From Phyto melanocephala (Eukaryota > Arthropoda > Insecta > Diptera > Rhinophoridae): a stretch of 64,000 bases of DNA. Position numbers and translations under genes: made by a program. The notes beneath the pieces are model-generated. The model had not been told where the DNA came from. It ran no database searches and worked only from the letters and a program-made list of their open reading frames with translations. Location of the stretch: NCBI GenBank assembly GCA_941918925.1, contig OW799234.1:79318543-79382542 (forward strand), read 5' to 3'. The first letter of the stretch is position 1, and each line of letters begins with the position of its first letter. Shown piece by piece: positions 62,840 to 64,000 of the stretch.

Positions 62840-63400
62840 TTAAACATTTATTAGAGGAAGGGAAATCTATGCGAGAAGTTGGACTACTTTTTGGGTTAAC
62901 AGATCCACCAAAAGAAAACAGAGTTTGCTAAATTGTATCATCATTGGGCTAGTGAACAATGGTCTAAGATCTTGTGAAGCGACGAAAGTAAATTTAATTT
63001 ATTTTGCTTCGACGGAATAAATTACGTTCGTAGACCGCCTAATCAAAGGTTTCTTCTTAAATTTCACTTACTAACAGTAAAACATAGTGCTGAATCAATT
63101 ATGGTGTGATAGTATTTCTAGGTGTGTTCTTCCGTAATAGAGTCGGTCCATTGATCGAAATTGAAAGGATTATGAATGCAAATAAATACTGTCCTATACT
63201 TACACGCTCCCCCAATTACGCGAAAAAATGGCGCCTGATAGCACATTTCAAGATAATAACGATCCCAAGCAAGCAAGTTGTTTTTCATATCTTGCTGTCT
63301 TACGCCGGTCAAATCCTTTCATTTGATACAAATATTGTTTGGGTTGAAGGGGCCAAAGCAATACTAACTATATTTAAACAATATATCCGCTGATTTCTTT
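62840..63400 (+). pseudogene. Tc1-like transposase pseudogene
   Basis: EGKSMREVGLLFGLTDP (62865-62910) is the N-terminal helix-turn-helix. The frame then jumps to KTEFAKLYHHWASEQWSKIL, stop, SDESKFNLFCFDGINYVRRP, the first-Asp block with DES typical of the Tc1 branch rather than mariner. Then come TVKHSAESIMV, and in other frames FFRNRVGPLIEIERIMNANK and QDNNDP (the second-Asp block, normally QQDNDPKHTS), followed by FDTNIVWVEGAKA. A TGG-type Trp or similar codon has become a stop before SDES and again after IMV. Part of the N-terminal region is deleted and several frameshifts follow. No terminal repeats were found. Confidence 0.78.
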
Positions 63401-64000
63401 CTAATGCTATGTTGAATCTTAACTATTTCATAGCTTATTGTATGGCCAAGCCCTTTGTTTGCGTACTAATATTGAAAGGTTTGAAGTAGGTGCATTATTA
63501 ATTACTATATTTGTCTTATATATAATGTTATTGTACTCAATTTAGTTGTGGTGGCCATAAAAGACTTTTAAATTTTTTACCGTGTATTACTTATATCCTG
63601 CTTGTCAATCACTCTCTTTGGTTAATTAAATTGCTCCTATCTATTGTCCTAGATTGATTTTTGTTTCGTTTTAGGAAAAATATCGAAGCATTTTTTTCTG
63701 CTTATATACCAGTTTGTTTCTAGCCGCTAAGTCTATTTCGCTCAGTGAAGAGTATACGGCTTGTATTTTGGCATGCTGCCAAAAATTATTTACGGGCTTT
63801 AGTTATTTGATATATATAAAACAATATATTTATTTTTAAAATTATTTTTGACTATGACTTTGCCAATAGCTCAGAAGCATGTTATTTCAATAAATAGTAG
63901 CAAATGACTCTAGGGCTTAAAAATCTTAATTTTTAATGGCTAACATATGTCAAAAAATTATTTTATAAATCTGCTGTATTCCAGTAGTACAGTTCTTCCG
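63401..64000. other. AT-rich DNA, nothing recognised
   Basis: No coding signal or bounded repeat up to the window end. Confidence 0.5.

Overview
This window looks like nuclear DNA from a higher fly, most likely a calyptrate such as a blow fly, house fly or stable fly. That is inferred from four things: very AT-rich, gene-poor DNA; many DINE-1/INE-1-like repeats with fly-type ends (a GGCTGTGCC-type hairpin at the 5' end and a pyrimidine-rich GGGTATA hairpin at the 3' end); R1- and LOA-clade non-LTR retrotransposons; and Tc1/mariner, piggyBac, Harbinger, hAT, MULE and Helitron copies. I see no bacterial features, rRNA, bona fide tRNA gene, CRISPR array or complete host gene.

Layout. 1-10 kb: a mariner (898-2183) with matching ends and TA duplication, a tRNA-derived SINE (about 4078-4300), a Harbinger element (5755-7466) and DINE debris. 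10.1-10.4 kb: the best host-gene candidate, a short minus-strand first coding exon ending at a GTAAGT donor. 11-22 kb: DINE copies, a LINE 3' end, an internally deleted mariner, a decayed cysteine-rich element gene and long featureless AT-rich stretches. 22.5-24.3 kb: a piggyBac. 24.5-28.5 kb: a LINE followed by a 2.7 kb DINE carrying a mariner-derived MITE. 30.7-31.6 kb: a compact Helitron with TC and CTAG ends. 31.9-34.0 kb: a minus-strand DINE with a CR1/L2-like LINE inside it. 34.6-37.1 kb: a second LINE of that kind, interrupted by a MULE whose long inverted repeats are built of short tandem units (Foldback-like). 37.26-39.6 kb: a LOA-clade LINE with a 14-bp target duplication. 40.3-41.7 and 45.0-46.7 kb: two more piggyBacs. 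46.7-48.5 kb: a Helitron helicase split by a hAT element with an 8-bp duplication. 51.7-56.7 kb: two Helitrons, the first carrying in its (CA)n tract an R1-clade LINE with an intact 992-residue ORF2. 57-64 kb: LINE debris, a second MITE copy, a Helitron end still joined to its helicase C-terminus, and a Tc1-like remnant.

How the parts fit. Nearly everything recognisable is mobile DNA, so the story is one of nested insertions. Order can be read in several places (hAT into Helitron, MULE into LINE, LINE into DINE, MITE into DINE, R1 LINE into Helitron microsatellite). The R1-clade ORF2 is the only long intact coding region and is probably the youngest insertion; the other transposases and reverse transcriptases have stops, frameshifts or deletions. 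The window may lie in a large intron or between genes. Family assignments rest on motif recognition, not on database searches.
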